A stretch of DNA of 64,000 nucleotides from Sphingomonas faeni (GCF_024273235.1 NZ_JANBVH010000021.1:21277-85276); one strand, 5' to 3'. Shown: positions 39,585 through 49,419, counted from the first letter of the stretch. Numbers and translations are program-made. Notes: generated by a model not told the origin, from the letters alone.

Positions 39585-39613
39585 CAACTAGGCGAGGGTT
39601 CGGATACCGTCAA
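39585..39613 (-). promoter_or_regulatory. tRNA-Asp promoter
   Basis: Minus-strand -35 TTGACG (39613-39608), 17-base spacer, -10 TAGTTG (39590-39585). The predicted start is about 13 bases upstream of the first tRNA-Asp. It lies just past the stop codon of the AI-2E transporter gene. Confidence 0.55.
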
Positions 39614-39619
39614 CCCAAA

Positions 39620-40891
39620 TTATCCGCCGGTTTCACGTTGTGCCTCGGGCGGATCGCCGCGACGGCGATTTCGACCCGCCTTGGGCTGCACCAAGGTGCC
39701 GTGCTCGAACAGGAAACCGGCGATATCGGGCTTGCCAGCGGCCTTCACGACCGTCTGGATGATGATCAGCAGCGGCACCGCCAGCAACGCGCCCGACGTG
39801 CCCCACACCCACCCCCAGAAGCTCAGCGAGATCAGGATCAGCAACGGGCTGATCGTCAGCCGGTGGCCGACGACGAACGGCGTGATCGCGTTCGCCTCGA
39901 CCAGGTGCAGCCCGTACATCAGCGCCGGCGGCAGCATCGCCATCCAGATGTCGGAGAACGTCATCAGCCCGCCCAGCGCGAGCAGGAACGCGCCGATCAC
40001 CGGCCCGAAATACGGGATGTAATTGAGCAGCGCGACGATCCCGCCCCACATCGCCGGATACGGCATGCCGATGAACCACAGCGCCACCCCGGTGACGATC
40101 CCGAGCATGATATTGATCAGCGTGATCGTGCCGAGATACGCGGACACGTCGTCGACGATGTCCTGGATCACCCGCGCCGTCGCCATCGCCCCGTCGAAGC
40201 TGGTCCGCCCGGTGATCGTCTGCCGCCGCATCCGCGTCCAGCCGGACAGGAAGAAGAACACGATCAGCACCCCGAACAGGAACTGCACGATGACCGCCGG
40301 CGCCGACGTCGCGGCAAGTTCGAGGATCGATCCCGGCGCGGCGACGCCAGCGGTCGCCGGCTGCTTGATCGGCGTCGACGCGACCTGCCGCAGCGTCTTG
40401 TTCACGTATTTCTCGAGGCTCGAATAGAGATCGAGCAGCGGCGCGAGATTGCTCTGGATCCGGTCCAGCCGGGTCGGCAGCAGACGGAAGAAATCGGTCG
40501 CCGGCACCAGGATCGCGGCGATCGCGATGTTCGCGGCGATCAGGAACACGAGGATGCAGAGGATCGCGGCAAGCGGTGACGGCACATGGCGCCGCTCGAG
40601 CCACTCCAGCACCGGCACGAGCGCGACGGAGATCACGAGCGCGATCGTGAGCGGGAGAAAGAACTCGGCGCCGGATTTCAGCGCGAACGGGATGGCGAGG
40701 ATCAGCCCGACCCCAGCCGTCAGCGTCAGCGCTGCCAGCAACCGGTCGCGACGCTGCGCGATCCGCATCGCATCCTCGACCCCGACGGCGATCGGCAGCC
40801 CGAACGCACTTTCGGCCGGTGGACCTTCCGCAACGGCGGCGCCCTCGCCTGGCGGCCGGTTCGTTTCGTGGCGAAGACCCTCATCCGTCAT
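39620..40891 (-). CDS. AI-2E family transporter (PerM/TqsA-like)
   Basis: A 423-residue polytopic membrane protein. After a 60-residue hydrophilic N-terminus there are about eight hydrophobic segments: two pairs near the N-terminus, a large soluble loop (residues about 155-235) and a C-terminal group with NYIPYFGPVIGAFLLALGGL and AITPFVVGHRLTISPLLILI, both typical of the family. Members export autoinducer-2, act as Na+/H+ antiporters, or are uncharacterised; the substrate here is unknown. The ATG at 40891 has AAAGGA upstream. It is divergent from glpK with 48 bases between starts. Confidence 0.88.
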   Translation of the reverse strand: MTDEGLRHETNRPPGEGAAVAEGPPAESAFGLPIAVGVEDAMRIAQRRDRLLAALTLTAGVGLILAIPFALKSGAEFFLPLTIALVISVALVPVLEWLERRHVPSPLAAILCILVFLIAANIAIAAILVPATDFFRLLPTRLDRIQSNLAPLLDLYSSLEKYVNKTLRQVASTPIKQPATAGVAAPGSILELAATSAPAVIVQFLFGVLIVFFFLSGWTRMRRQTITGRTSFDGAMATARVIQDIVDDVSAYLGTITLINIMLGIVTGVALWFIGMPYPAMWGGIVALLNYIPYFGPVIGAFLLALGGLMTFSDIWMAMLPPALMYGLHLVEANAITPFVVGHRLTISPLLILISLSFWGWVWGTSGALLAVPLLIIIQTVVKAAGKPDIAGFLFEHGTLVQPKAGRNRRRGDPPEAQRETGG

Positions 40892-40939
40892 GGCAATTCC
40901 TTTGTTCCTCCATCCCGTAATCGTGGCTAGCATTCAAGC

Positions 40940-42424
40940 ATGCCGAACGACGCCACCGATCTAATTCTCGTCATCGACGAGGGGACCACATCCACCCGTG
41001 CCATGCTGTTCGCGACCGGTGGCCGCTGCATCGCCAGCGAGGCCCGTACGCTCGACCAGTCCTATCCGCGGCCGGGCTGGGTCGAGCACGACGCCGCCGA
41101 AATCTGGCGCAAAACGCTTCGCGCGACCGCCGCGATGGTCGCGCAGGCGGGCGGCGCGCACCGGATCGCGGGAATCGGCATCACCAACCAGCGCGAGACG
41201 ATCGTCTTCTGGGACCGCGAAACCGGCGAGCCGCTGGCGCCGGCGATCGTCTGGCAGGACCGACGCACCGCCGCGATCTGCCGCGATCTCCGCGAGCAGG
41301 GCCATGAGGCAGAGGTTCAGGCCAAGACCGGCCTGTTGCTCGATCCGTATTTCTCCGCGTCGAAGATCGGCTGGGCGATGCGGGAGTGGCCGCAACTGGC
41401 CGCCGCCGGCACGCGGCTCGCGATCGGCACGGTGGACAGCTGGCTGATCTGGAAGCTGACCGGCGGGCTGCACGTGACGGACGCGACCAACGCCTCGCGC
41501 ACCGCGTTGATGGACGTGCACAGCGGGCAGTGGGACGACGACCTCTGCGCGCTGTTCGGCGTGCCACGCGCGGCGCTGCCCGAGATCGTCGATTGCGCAG
41601 GCCGATTCGGCGAGACGACCGCGTTCGGCGCGGCGATCCCGATCTGCGGTATCGCCGGCGACCAGCAGGCCGCGGCGATCGGCCAGGCCTGCCTTGCACC
41701 CGGCCAGACCAAGGCGACGTTCGGGACGGGCGCATTCATCCTGACGCATGCCGGCGCGACGCCACCGACATCGGGCCACCGGATGTTGTCGACCGTCGCG
41801 TGGCAATTGGGCGGCGAACGGGCTTATGCGCTGGAGGGATCGGTGTTCGTCGCCGGCAGCCTCGTACAGTGGCTCCGCGATACGCTCGGTCTGATCGGGA
41901 CCGCCGCGGAGACCGAGACGCTCGCGCGGAGCGTGCCGGACAATGGCGGCGTGTACCTCGTACCGGCGCTCAGCGGTCTGGGCGCGCCATGGTGGGAGCC
42001 CGACGCACGGGCGAGTATCTCGGGACTGAGCTTCGCGACCGGCAAGGCGCATGTGGCGCGCGCGGCGCTGGAGGCGATGGCGTACCAGGCGCACGACCTG
42101 AAGACCGCCTTCGCCGCCGACGGCATCGACTGGCAATCCTTGCGGATCGACGGCGGCATGGTCGCCAACGACTGGATGGCGCAGGACATGGCGGACCTGC
42201 TCGGGATCGAAGTCGAGCGGCCGAGATTCGCGGAGACGACCGCGCTGGGGGCTGCGATGCTCGCGGGCGTCGGCGCGGGGCTGTTCGCAGGGCTTGAGGA
42301 GGCGACGGCGATGCGCGGCGATGTCGAGACGTTCACGCCATCACTGGGAGAGGACGAGCGGCAGGCGAGACTGGCAGGGTGGAAGACGGCCGTGGATGTG
42401 GTGGTGGCTGCCGGCCGATCTTGA
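40940..42424 (+). CDS. glpK: glycerol kinase
   Basis: ATP-dependent phosphorylation of glycerol to glycerol-3-phosphate, 494 residues, FGGY family. The phosphate-1 motif DEGTTSTRAML (about residues 13-23), the substrate-site segment ITNQRET, GIAGDQQAA, TFGTGAFIL and the C-terminal DGGMVANDWMAQ are present. No glpF transporter or glpD dehydrogenase is adjacent, so it stands alone next to the transporter gene. Confidence 0.95.
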   Translation: MPNDATDLILVIDEGTTSTRAMLFATGGRCIASEARTLDQSYPRPGWVEHDAAEIWRKTLRATAAMVAQAGGAHRIAGIGITNQRETIVFWDRETGEPLAPAIVWQDRRTAAICRDLREQGHEAEVQAKTGLLLDPYFSASKIGWAMREWPQLAAAGTRLAIGTVDSWLIWKLTGGLHVTDATNASRTALMDVHSGQWDDDLCALFGVPRAALPEIVDCAGRFGETTAFGAAIPICGIAGDQQAAAIGQACLAPGQTKATFGTGAFILTHAGATPPTSGHRMLSTVAWQLGGERAYALEGSVFVAGSLVQWLRDTLGLIGTAAETETLARSVPDNGGVYLVPALSGLGAPWWEPDARASISGLSFATGKAHVARAALEAMAYQAHDLKTAFAADGIDWQSLRIDGGMVANDWMAQDMADLLGIEVERPRFAETTALGAAMLAGVGAGLFAGLEEATAMRGDVETFTPSLGEDERQARLAGWKTAVDVVVAAGRS

Positions 42425-42478
42425 AAGGCAAGCGTGCTCTCCTCCCGTTTACGCCACGCCGGAAGGAATATGGGGAAA

Positions 42479-42684
42479 CCGACCCACCCCCTGCCCCTCC
42501 CTTTCAGGGAGGGGGGAAGAAGGTTTACGCCGTCACGCCGGCCTGATCCTCGAACGACACCTGAAAGTCTTCCTCAGACCTCGCCACTCGCTCCGCCCGA
42601 GAACGTCTCGTGCAGGACCGCGACCAGTGCCTGGAGCGCAACATGCCCCCCTCCCTGAAAGAGAGGGGTTGGGGGTGGGTCGGC
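42479..42684. repeat. long inverted repeat, type C, around an acyl-CoA ligase remnant
   Basis: The left arm (42479-42514) starts CCGACCCACCCC and carries the hairpin CCCCTCCCT-TTC-AGGGAGGGG. The right arm (42647-42684) carries a similar hairpin and ends GGGGGTGGGTCGGCC, the complement of the left edge. Between them lie about 130 bases of degraded acyl-CoA ligase sequence. A further GACCCACCG fragment lies at 42719-42727. The 336-base gap 42425-42760 holds only this repeat and the remnant. Confidence 0.8.
42525..42641 (-). pseudogene. 3' remnant of an acyl-CoA synthetase gene
   Basis: The minus strand encodes LQALVAVLHETFSGGASGEV in one frame and, after a single-base shift, EEDFQVSFEDQAGVTA and a stop. 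These align with the C-terminus of the intact neighbour: PVAVRFVHETLPRNANGKIL and KKDLQVLFEDRVGMMG. The catalytic NGK lysine region is destroyed. The similarity starts at the right repeat arm and runs to the stop codon. It is either the end of a tandem duplicate or of a related ligase, now lost. Confidence 0.75.
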
Positions 42685-42760
42685 CGGTTTGGGGCACGAC
42701 GGTTCGGATATGTGGCAACCGACCCACCGCGCCGCCCCCCCCACGGGCCGCAAGAAAGCT

Positions 42761-44512
42761 CTACCCCATCATCCCGACCCGATCCTCGAACAGCACCTGC
42801 AGGTCCTTCTTCAGGATCTTCCCGTTCGCATTCCGCGGCAACGTCTCGTGCACGAAGCGCACCGCCACCGGGGTCTTGAACGCCGCGAGATGCCGCCGCA
42901 CCCAGCCCTGCAACTCCGCCTCGGTCGTCACCGCGCCCGGCGCGAGGTGCACCACCGCCGCGGGCTCCTCGCCGAGGATCCGGTGCGGGATGCCGATCAG
43001 TGCCGCGTCGGTCACCGCGGGGTGCGCGTAGAGGACGTTCTCGACCTCGCTCGAATAGATGTTCTCGCCGCCGCGGATGATCATGTCCTTGGCGCGGTCG
43101 ACGATGTAGCAGAACCCCTCCTCGTCGAGCCGTGCGAGGTCGCCTGTCCGCACCCAGCCGTCGATGAAGGTCGATGCGGTCGCGTCGGGCTTGTTCCAAT
43201 AGCCCTTCACGATCATCGGCCCGCGCGCCCAGAGTTCGCCGACCTCGCCCACAGCCATCTCGGTCACGCCGTCGTCCGCCATGATCTTCAGGTCGGCGGC
43301 GGCGACCGGCGGCCCTGCGCTGGTCGGCCGGTTGAGGTAATCCTCGGCCCCGTGATGCGTGACGGTCGCCATCGTCTCGGTCATGCCCCAGCCATTGCCG
43401 GGCATCGCGCCGAACTCGGCATGGATGCGTTTCACCAGCTCAGGCGCAGCCGGGGCGCCGCCATAGGCGATCGATTCGAGCGACGAGAGATCGTATTTCG
43501 CGCGGTCCGGATGCTCGAGCAACTGCCACGCGATGGTCGGCACGCCGCCAGTGACGTTCACCTTCTCGCGCTCGATGATCTCCATTGCGCGGATCGTGTC
43601 CCATTTTCGCATGAAGATCATCGTGCTGCCGGTCGCGATCACGCCCATCATGCCCGCCGAGCACGCCGTGACGTGGAAAAGTGGAATCACGGTCAGCGTC
43701 ACCCGCGGCGTCGGCTCGGGTGGTGCCTCGCCGCGGCGCAGGAACGAGCGCGCCGACGAATAGCCGCCCGACAGGATGTTCGACATCATGTTACGGTGCG
43801 TGCCGAGCGCCCCCTTCGGCGCGCCGGTGGTGCCGCTGGTGTAGAAGATCGTCGCATCGTCGTCGGGCGCGATCGTCGCCTCGGGCAGGCCGATATCGGG
43901 CAACGCCGCCCAGTCGTGCGGCGTGCCGATCACGTCCTCCAGCCGCGTCACGATCCCCGTCAGCGGTTCTGCGGCACGCGCCACGAACACGTGCTCCAGC
44001 GCCGGCAGCGTCGCATACGCCGCCTCCAGCCGGTGGTGCCGCTCGTCGTCGGTGATCAGCACGCGCGCGCCCGAATCGGCTAGGCCGTATTCCATCTCCG
44101 CGCCGGTCCACCACGCGTTGAGCGGCACCATGATCGCCCCGATGCTCGCGCCTGCAAAGAACGCGACCGGCCATTCGGGCAGGTTGCGCATCGCCAGCGC
44201 GACGCGGTCGCCGGGACCGATCCCCATCTCGCGCAACCGGTGTGCCAGTACCGCGATCGCGCGAAAGTTCGCCTCGTAGGTGACTCGCTCGTCCTCATAC
44301 GCCGTGAACACCCGGTCGCCATGCGCGCGTGCCGCCTCGGCCAGCCAGCGCAACGACGGCGGTGCGTTCTTCCAGATGCGCGTCGCGATGCCGTCGATCG
44401 TGATCGTCTCCATCTCGAATTTCGCGCCGGGCGCGGTCAGCATTCGCTCGGCATCGGCGAGCGACATCGCCGGCCAGGAGGGATCGAGTGCGATGATCGG
44501 TTCGCTTGCCAA
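42761..44512 (-). CDS. acyl-CoA synthetase (AMP-dependent ligase)
   Basis: Activates a carboxylic acid, probably a fatty or related acid, to its CoA thioester through an acyl-adenylate. The 583 residues carry the ANL motifs: FYTSGTTGAPKGA at about 223-235, YGGAPAA, GWGMTETMATV, and GWVRTGDLARLDEEGFCYIVD. The C-terminal catalytic Lys is in NANGKILKK, about residue 565. The chain-length specificity cannot be read. It faces a divergent hydrolase gene, and the following genes on the other strand belong to beta-oxidation, which supports a role in acid breakdown. Confidence 0.93.
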   Translation of the reverse strand: MASEPIIALDPSWPAMSLADAERMLTAPGAKFEMETITIDGIATRIWKNAPPSLRWLAEAARAHGDRVFTAYEDERVTYEANFRAIAVLAHRLREMGIGPGDRVALAMRNLPEWPVAFFAGASIGAIMVPLNAWWTGAEMEYGLADSGARVLITDDERHHRLEAAYATLPALEHVFVARAAEPLTGIVTRLEDVIGTPHDWAALPDIGLPEATIAPDDDATIFYTSGTTGAPKGALGTHRNMMSNILSGGYSSARSFLRRGEAPPEPTPRVTLTVIPLFHVTACSAGMMGVIATGSTMIFMRKWDTIRAMEIIEREKVNVTGGVPTIAWQLLEHPDRAKYDLSSLESIAYGGAPAAPELVKRIHAEFGAMPGNGWGMTETMATVTHHGAEDYLNRPTSAGPPVAAADLKIMADDGVTEMAVGEVGELWARGPMIVKGYWNKPDATASTFIDGWVRTGDLARLDEEGFCYIVDRAKDMIIRGGENIYSSEVENVLYAHPAVTDAALIGIPHRILGEEPAAVVHLAPGAVTTEAELQGWVRRHLAAFKTPVAVRFVHETLPRNANGKILKKDLQVLFEDRVGMMG

Positions 44513-44554
44513 GACCGGTTGACTCCAGAGTTGAATTTCGGGTTTGGCTTATCG

Positions 44555-44577
44555 CCTGTTCGAAGACAGGTTATAGT
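44555..44577 (+). promoter_or_regulatory. candidate operator and -10 in the ligase/hydrolase divergent region
   Basis: CCTGT-TCGAAG-ACAGG (44555-44570) is an inverted repeat directly before a plus-strand TATAGT (44572-44577), a good -10 hexamer. The expected -35 position, 44549-44554, reads TTATCG, which is poor. The palindrome fills the spacer, a typical site for a TetR- or GntR-like repressor. A second palindrome AGTTCGAACT is at 44613-44622. The full gap of 148 bases serves two divergent genes. Confidence 0.35.
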
Positions 44578-44660
44578 TGATTCCTGCCGCACTCAAGGCA
44601 ATAGAGGCAACAAGTTCGAACTAGGGGTATGGAGCGGGTGATGGCGGGAACGGTCGAATC

Positions 44661-45881
44661 ATGAAAATCGCTAAGCCTGCAACGCATGGCTTCGACGCGA
44701 GCCGGTTGGCAGCGATCGATACGCTGCTCCAGACCCGCTACATCGATTCGGGCAAGCTCCCGAACGCGCAACTGTTGATCGCGCGCGACGGCGAGATCGT
44801 CCATTTCTCCCATGCGGGCGCGGCGCGTGAGGGCGGCAAGGCGATCGACGAGGGATCGCTGTTCCGGATCGCTTCGATGACCAAGCCGATCACCTCGGTC
44901 GCATTCATGATGCTGGTCGAGCAGGGTCTCGTCGCGGTCGATACGCCGGTCCATCACGTGCTCCCCGAGTTCAAGGATATCGGCGTCTATGACGGCGGCG
45001 GTGGCGGGGTGCCGTTCGTGACCAAGCCGACCGCCGAGCCGATGCGGATGGTCGACCTTCTCCGCCACACCTCGGGGCTGACGTATAGCTTCCAGAACCG
45101 TTCGAACGTCGATGCCGCCTATCGCGAGGGGAAGATCGAGAGCTGGCACGGCGGGTATGACCTCGACGGCTTCATCGGCGCGCTCGCGAAGATCCCGCTC
45201 GAATTTTCGCCCGGCACTGCGTGGAATTATTCGGTCGCGACCGACGTGCTCGGCGCGGTCGTGCAGCGCGTGTCGGGCCTTCCGCTCGACCAGTTCTTCA
45301 AGGACCGGATCTTCGCGCCGCTGAAGATGAAAGATACGTTCTTCCAGGTTCCCAAGGGCAAGCTCGATCGCCTCACCGACTGCTACACGCTGGTCGCCGG
45401 TAAAGGCCGCGTGATGTACGATCGCGGTGCCGAGAGTGCGTGGAGCCGCGCGCCGAAACTTCTGTCCGGCGGCGGCGGACTCGTTTCGACCGCGCTCGAT
45501 TACCACCGGTTCAACACCATGCTGCTCAATGGCGGCGAACTCGATGGCGCGCGCATCCTCGGGCGGAAGACGCTCGACCTGATGACGCAGAACCACCTGC
45601 CCGGAAAATCCGATCTCGCGACGATGTCGAAGTCGTTGTTCAGCGAGGCGTCGAACGCGGGCACCGGGTTCGGGCTCGGATTCGCGATCACCGACGACGT
45701 CGCCAAGACGATGGTGCCGGGGTCGAAGGGCGAATTCTACTGGGGCGGGATGTTCTCGACCGCGTTCTTCGTCGATCCCGTCGAGCGCGTGTCGATGGTG
45801 TTCATGACGCAGCTTTCGCCGAGCAGTTTCTATCCCATCCGCCGCGAGCTGAAGACGATGATCTACGCCGCGATGACCTGA
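44661..45881 (+). CDS. serine hydrolase of the beta-lactamase (class C)/esterase fold
   Basis: A 406-residue protein with the penicillin-binding-protein-like fold. The nucleophile motif SMTK is at residues 72-75, the second motif Tyr in WNYSVATDV at about 190, and GFGLGFAITDD with FYWGGMFSTAF near the C-terminus replaces the usual KTG box. This arrangement is typical of EstB-like esterases rather than true beta-lactamases. No signal peptide is seen, so it is probably cytoplasmic. It starts 148 bases from the divergent acyl-CoA ligase and likely acts on an ester or lactone in the same pathway, which is inference. Confidence 0.88.
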   Translation: MKIAKPATHGFDASRLAAIDTLLQTRYIDSGKLPNAQLLIARDGEIVHFSHAGAAREGGKAIDEGSLFRIASMTKPITSVAFMMLVEQGLVAVDTPVHHVLPEFKDIGVYDGGGGGVPFVTKPTAEPMRMVDLLRHTSGLTYSFQNRSNVDAAYREGKIESWHGGYDLDGFIGALAKIPLEFSPGTAWNYSVATDVLGAVVQRVSGLPLDQFFKDRIFAPLKMKDTFFQVPKGKLDRLTDCYTLVAGKGRVMYDRGAESAWSRAPKLLSGGGGLVSTALDYHRFNTMLLNGGELDGARILGRKTLDLMTQNHLPGKSDLATMSKSLFSEASNAGTGFGLGFAITDDVAKTMVPGSKGEFYWGGMFSTAFFVDPVERVSMVFMTQLSPSSFYPIRRELKTMIYAAMT

Positions 45882-45915
45882 TCAATCGAGTGGCCAGCCC
45901 CAGCCAAACCTTCCC

Positions 45916-45980
45916 CGTCACCCCAGCGAAAGCTGGGGTCTCCCGATTACGAGGAGATATCAGCTTCCGCTGGCATGACG
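45916..45980. repeat. type A palindromic repeat, short
   Basis: CGTCACCCCAGCGAAAGCTG and AGCTTCCGCTGGCATGACG enclose a short spacer, 65 bases in total. It separates the serine hydrolase from the hydroxyacyl-CoA dehydrogenase gene; its right edge lies 23 bases before the GTG start. Confidence 0.8.
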
Positions 45981-46002
45981 TTAAAAAGACAGGAGAATTC
46001 AC

Positions 46003-48048
46003 GTGACATCCCCGACGAACACCAGCCCGATCCGCACCGAACGCCATGACGACGTCCTCGTCATCATCTCGAACAACCCGCCCGTCAACGCGCTCGGCGC
46101 CGCGGTCCGCCAGGGGCTCGAAGCCGCGATCAAGGAAGGCGTCAAGGACGACAGCATCACCGCGATGGTGATCCGCTGCGACGGCCGCACGTTCTTCGCA
46201 GGCGCCGACATCACAGAGTTCGGCAAGGAAATGGTCGAGCCCGGCCTGCCGACCGTGGTCGACATGATCGAGGCCTCCTCGAAGCCCGTCGTCGCGGCGA
46301 TCCACGGCACCGCGCTCGGCGGCGGCTGCGAGGTCACGCTCGGCTGCCATTACCGCGTCGCCGTCCCCTCGGCGAAGATCGGTACGCCTGAAGTTAAGCT
46401 CGGCCTGCTCCCCGGCGCGGGTGGCACGCAGCGTATCCCGCGCATCGCCGGCGTGAAGCTCGCGCTGGAAATGACCGCGAAGGGCGATCCGATCTCGGCA
46501 AAGAAGGCGCTCGACGCCGGCCTGATCGACAAGATCGTCGGTGAGGATTCGCTTGAGGCGGACGCGGTCGCCTTCGCGCGCGAGATCGCCACCAAGCGCC
46601 CCCTGCCCCGCGCGTCCGAGAAGACCGCGCAGGCCGATCCGGATGCGGTCGCCGCGTTCAAGAAGGAGAATGCACGCCGCTTCCGCAACTTCGACGCGCC
46701 GGCCGCCAACATCGCCTGCGTCGAGAAGGCTGCGGACGGCTCCAGCTTCGAGGAGGGCATCGCCTTCGAACGCCAGGAATTCATGAAGCTGATGACCGGC
46801 GTGCAGTCCGCCGCGCAACGTCACATCTTCTTCGCCGAGCGCCAGGCGGCGAAGATCGATGACGTCCCCGCCGACACCAAGCTGCGCGAGATCAAGCGCG
46901 TCGGCGTGATCGGCGCGGGCACGATGGGCGGCGGCATCTCGATGAACTTCCTGTCGGCGGGCATCCCCGTCACGATCGTCGAGATGCAGCAGGAGGCGCT
47001 CGACCGCGGCACCGGCGTCGTGCGGAAGAATTACGAGGCGACCGCTGCCAAGGGCCGGATCAAGCCTGAGCAGGTAGAACAGGCGATGGGCGCGCTGAAG
47101 CCGACGCTCGACTTCGCCGATCTCGCCGAGTGCGACCTGATCATCGAGGCGGTGTACGAGACGATGGAGGTGAAGAAGGAGATCTTCACCAAGCTCGACG
47201 CGATCGCCAAACCGGGCGCGATCCTCGCGTCGAATACATCGTACCTGAACATCGACGAGATCGCGACGTGCACCAAGCGGCCCGAGGACGTCGTCGGGAT
47301 GCACTTCTTCTCGCCCGCCAACGTGATGAAATTGCTGGAGGTCGTACGCGGCGACAAGACCGCGGACGACGTGCTGGCGACGATTATGGCGCTGGCGAAG
47401 AAGATCAAGAAGGTGGCCGTGGTGGCTGGCGTCACCTACGGGTTCATCGGCAACCGCATGCTGATGCCGCGGCAGGTCGAGGCGACCAAGCTGCTGCTGG
47501 AGGGCGCGAGCCCCGAGCAGATCGACAAGGTCCATGTCGCGTTCGGCATGCCGATGGGGCCGTTCCAGATGAGCGATCTCGCCGGCGTCGACATCGGCTG
47601 GCACCGCGACCCGAGCCGGATCGAGAACATCCGCGATGCGCTGGCGGCGGAGAACCGCTGGGGCCAGAAGACCAAGGCGGGCTTCTACGATTACGACGAG
47701 AAGCGCACGCCGTCGAACTCGCCCCGCGTGGCCGAGATCATCGACGATTTCCGCAAGAAGTCGGGCGTGACGCCGCGCGAGATCAGCGACGAGGAGATCG
47801 TCGTTCGGACGCTGTACACAATGGTCAACGAGGGCGCGCTGATCCTCGAAGAGGGCAAGGCACAGCGCGCGTCGGACGTCGATGTGGTCTGGATCTACGG
47901 ATACGGCTGGCCAGTGTACCGCGGCGGCCCGATGTTCTGGGCGCAGTCGGAAGGCCTGGCGAAGGTCGTCGCGGGGCTGGAGAAATACGGGTTTACCGTT
48001 GCCAAGTCGTTGAAGGATGCAGCCGCAACCGGCGGTAAGATCAAGTAA
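46003..48048 (+). CDS. bifunctional enoyl-CoA hydratase / 3-hydroxyacyl-CoA dehydrogenase
   Basis: Two successive beta-oxidation steps in one 681-residue protein, FadJ/FadB-like. The N-terminal crotonase domain (residues 1-200) has an oxyanion region GADITEFG and the two Glu positions in [15 protein letters not shown] and [18 protein letters not shown]. The dehydrogenase part starts with the NAD site [11 protein letters not shown] at about residues 300-310 and contains the catalytic His in [11 protein letters not shown]. The start is GTG with AGGAGAATTC upstream. No thiolase gene is adjacent. Two acyl-CoA dehydrogenases and a thioesterase follow. Confidence 0.94.
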   Translation: MTSPTNTSPIRTERHDDVLVIISNNPPVNALGAAVRQGLEAAIKEGVKDDSITAMVIRCDGRTFFAGADITEFGKEMVEPGLPTVVDMIEASSKPVVAAIHGTALGGGCEVTLGCHYRVAVPSAKIGTPEVKLGLLPGAGGTQRIPRIAGVKLALEMTAKGDPISAKKALDAGLIDKIVGEDSLEADAVAFAREIATKRPLPRASEKTAQADPDAVAAFKKENARRFRNFDAPAANIACVEKAADGSSFEEGIAFERQEFMKLMTGVQSAAQRHIFFAERQAAKIDDVPADTKLREIKRVGVIGAGTMGGGISMNFLSAGIPVTIVEMQQEALDRGTGVVRKNYEATAAKGRIKPEQVEQAMGALKPTLDFADLAECDLIIEAVYETMEVKKEIFTKLDAIAKPGAILASNTSYLNIDEIATCTKRPEDVVGMHFFSPANVMKLLEVVRGDKTADDVLATIMALAKKIKKVAVVAGVTYGFIGNRMLMPRQVEATKLLLEGASPEQIDKVHVAFGMPMGPFQMSDLAGVDIGWHRDPSRIENIRDALAAENRWGQKTKAGFYDYDEKRTPSNSPRVAEIIDDFRKKSGVTPREISDEEIVVRTLYTMVNEGALILEEGKAQRASDVDVVWIYGYGWPVYRGGPMFWAQSEGLAKVVAGLEKYGFTVAKSLKDAAATGGKIK

Positions 48049-48077
48049 CTTTCACCGAACCACGCCCCCCCCCAATC

Positions 48078-48161
48078 CGTCATCCCAGCGAACGCTGGGA
48101 TCTCCCCTTCGGGTCGCAGCGACCGCCAACGGGGATACCCCAGCTTTCGCTGGGGTGACGG
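48078..48161. repeat. type A palindromic repeat
   Basis: CGTCATCCCAGCGAACGCTG and CAGCTTTCGCTGGGGTGACG close an 84-base copy between the hydratase/dehydrogenase gene and the first acyl-CoA dehydrogenase. Confidence 0.85.
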
Positions 48162-48219
48162 GTAGTGAGGGGAGCGGTGAGACGAGATGACGACAGAGAA
48201 CAGAGGACAGGATGCGCTC

Positions 48220-49401
48220 ATGACCGACCTCGACACCTTCCGTACCGAAACCCGCGCATGGCTCGCGGAGAACTGCCCGCCCGAAATGCGCAAGCCGGTG
48301 CGCTCGGAGGACGACGTCTGCTGGGGCGGACGCCAGTTCAAGCCTTCGAGCCCTGCGCAAAAGGAGTGGCTCGACAAGATGGCGGCCAAGGGCTGGACGG
48401 TGCCCGACTGGCCCAAAGCCTATGGCGGTGGGGGCCTGTCGCCGGCCGAGACCAAGATCCTGCGCGAAGAGATGGCGGCGATAAAGGCGCGTAACCCGCT
48501 CAATTCGTTCGGAATATCGATGCTCGGGCCAGCCCTGCTGAAATACGGCACCGAAGAGCAGAAGCTCGATCACCTGACCAAGATCGCGCGCGGCGAGATC
48601 CGCTGGTGCCAGGGCTATTCCGAGCCGAACGCCGGCTCCGACCTTGCCGGGCTCGCGACCTCCGCCGAAGACAAGGGCGACCATTATCTCGTCAACGGGC
48701 AGAAGGTGTGGACGTCCTATGCCGACAAGGCCGACTGGATCTTCTGTCTCGTCCGCACCGACAAGACCTCGAAGCAGGGCGGGATCAGCTTCGTGCTGTT
48801 CGACATGGCGTCGCCCGGGGTGTCGACCAAGCCGATCCTGCTGATCAGCGGCAATTCGCCGTTCTGCGAAACCTTCTTCGACAATGTGAAGGTGCCCAAG
48901 GTCAACCGCGTCTACGAGGAGAACAAGGGCTGGGACGTCGCGAAATACCTGCTCGGCCATGAGCGCGAGATGATCTCGGGCATGGGGCTCGCGTCGAGCG
49001 GCGGCAACCCGTTGATCGACGGGGCGATCGCGACTGTCGGTCTTGGGCATGACGGGCGGCTGGCCGATCCGTTGCTGCGCGCGTCGATCGCGCTGTTCGA
49101 GGTGCGCGCGAAGGCGTTCGGGGCGATGTCCGAGCGGTTCATCGACGAGCTGAAGGCGGGCAAGGCGCATCCGGCGCAGCCGAGCATGATGAAATACTAC
49201 GGGACCGAGCTGAACAAGGGCCGGTACGAATTGATGATGGCGGCGGGCGGTTCGGATGCGCTCGAATGGGACAGCGAGCGGTCGCGCGGCGGGGCGATCC
49301 CGCGGTCGTGGCTGCGGACCAAGGCGAACTCGATCGAGGGCGGGACGAGCGAGATCCAGCTCAACATCATCGCCAAGCGGATCTTGGAATTGCCGGCGTA
49401 A
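48220..49401 (+). CDS. acyl-CoA dehydrogenase (larger family member)
   Basis: FAD-dependent alpha,beta-dehydrogenation of an acyl-CoA. 393 residues from the ATG at 48220, chosen because AGGA lies 8 bases upstream and the family usually opens with TDLDTFRTETRAWL; an ATG at 48187 would add 11 residues. GYSEPNAGSDLAGL is the FAD/substrate loop near residue 130, and the end SIEGGTSEIQLNIIAKRIL carries the usual C-terminal FAD contacts. It pairs with the smaller dehydrogenase that follows; such pairs form heterotetramers in steroid and branched-acid breakdown by actinobacteria, so heteromer formation here is a possibility. Confidence 0.92.
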   Translation: MTDLDTFRTETRAWLAENCPPEMRKPVRSEDDVCWGGRQFKPSSPAQKEWLDKMAAKGWTVPDWPKAYGGGGLSPAETKILREEMAAIKARNPLNSFGISMLGPALLKYGTEEQKLDHLTKIARGEIRWCQGYSEPNAGSDLAGLATSAEDKGDHYLVNGQKVWTSYADKADWIFCLVRTDKTSKQGGISFVLFDMASPGVSTKPILLISGNSPFCETFFDNVKVPKVNRVYEENKGWDVAKYLLGHEREMISGMGLASSGGNPLIDGAIATVGLGHDGRLADPLLRASIALFEVRAKAFGAMSERFIDELKAGKAHPAQPSMMKYYGTELNKGRYELMMAAGGSDALEWDSERSRGGAIPRSWLRTKANSIEGGTSEIQLNIIAKRILELPA

Positions 49402-49419
49402 CGCGCACCCGACCACGCA

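Noticed and set aside
44557..44574. Possible alphaproteobacterial LexA box (GTTC-N7-GTTC)
   Set aside because: The second half reads GGTT, not GTTC, and neither flanking gene is a DNA-damage gene.
44661..45881. Beta-lactamase resistance gene
   Set aside because: SxxK is present, but the KTG box is not and there is no signal peptide, so an esterase-type hydrolase is more likely.
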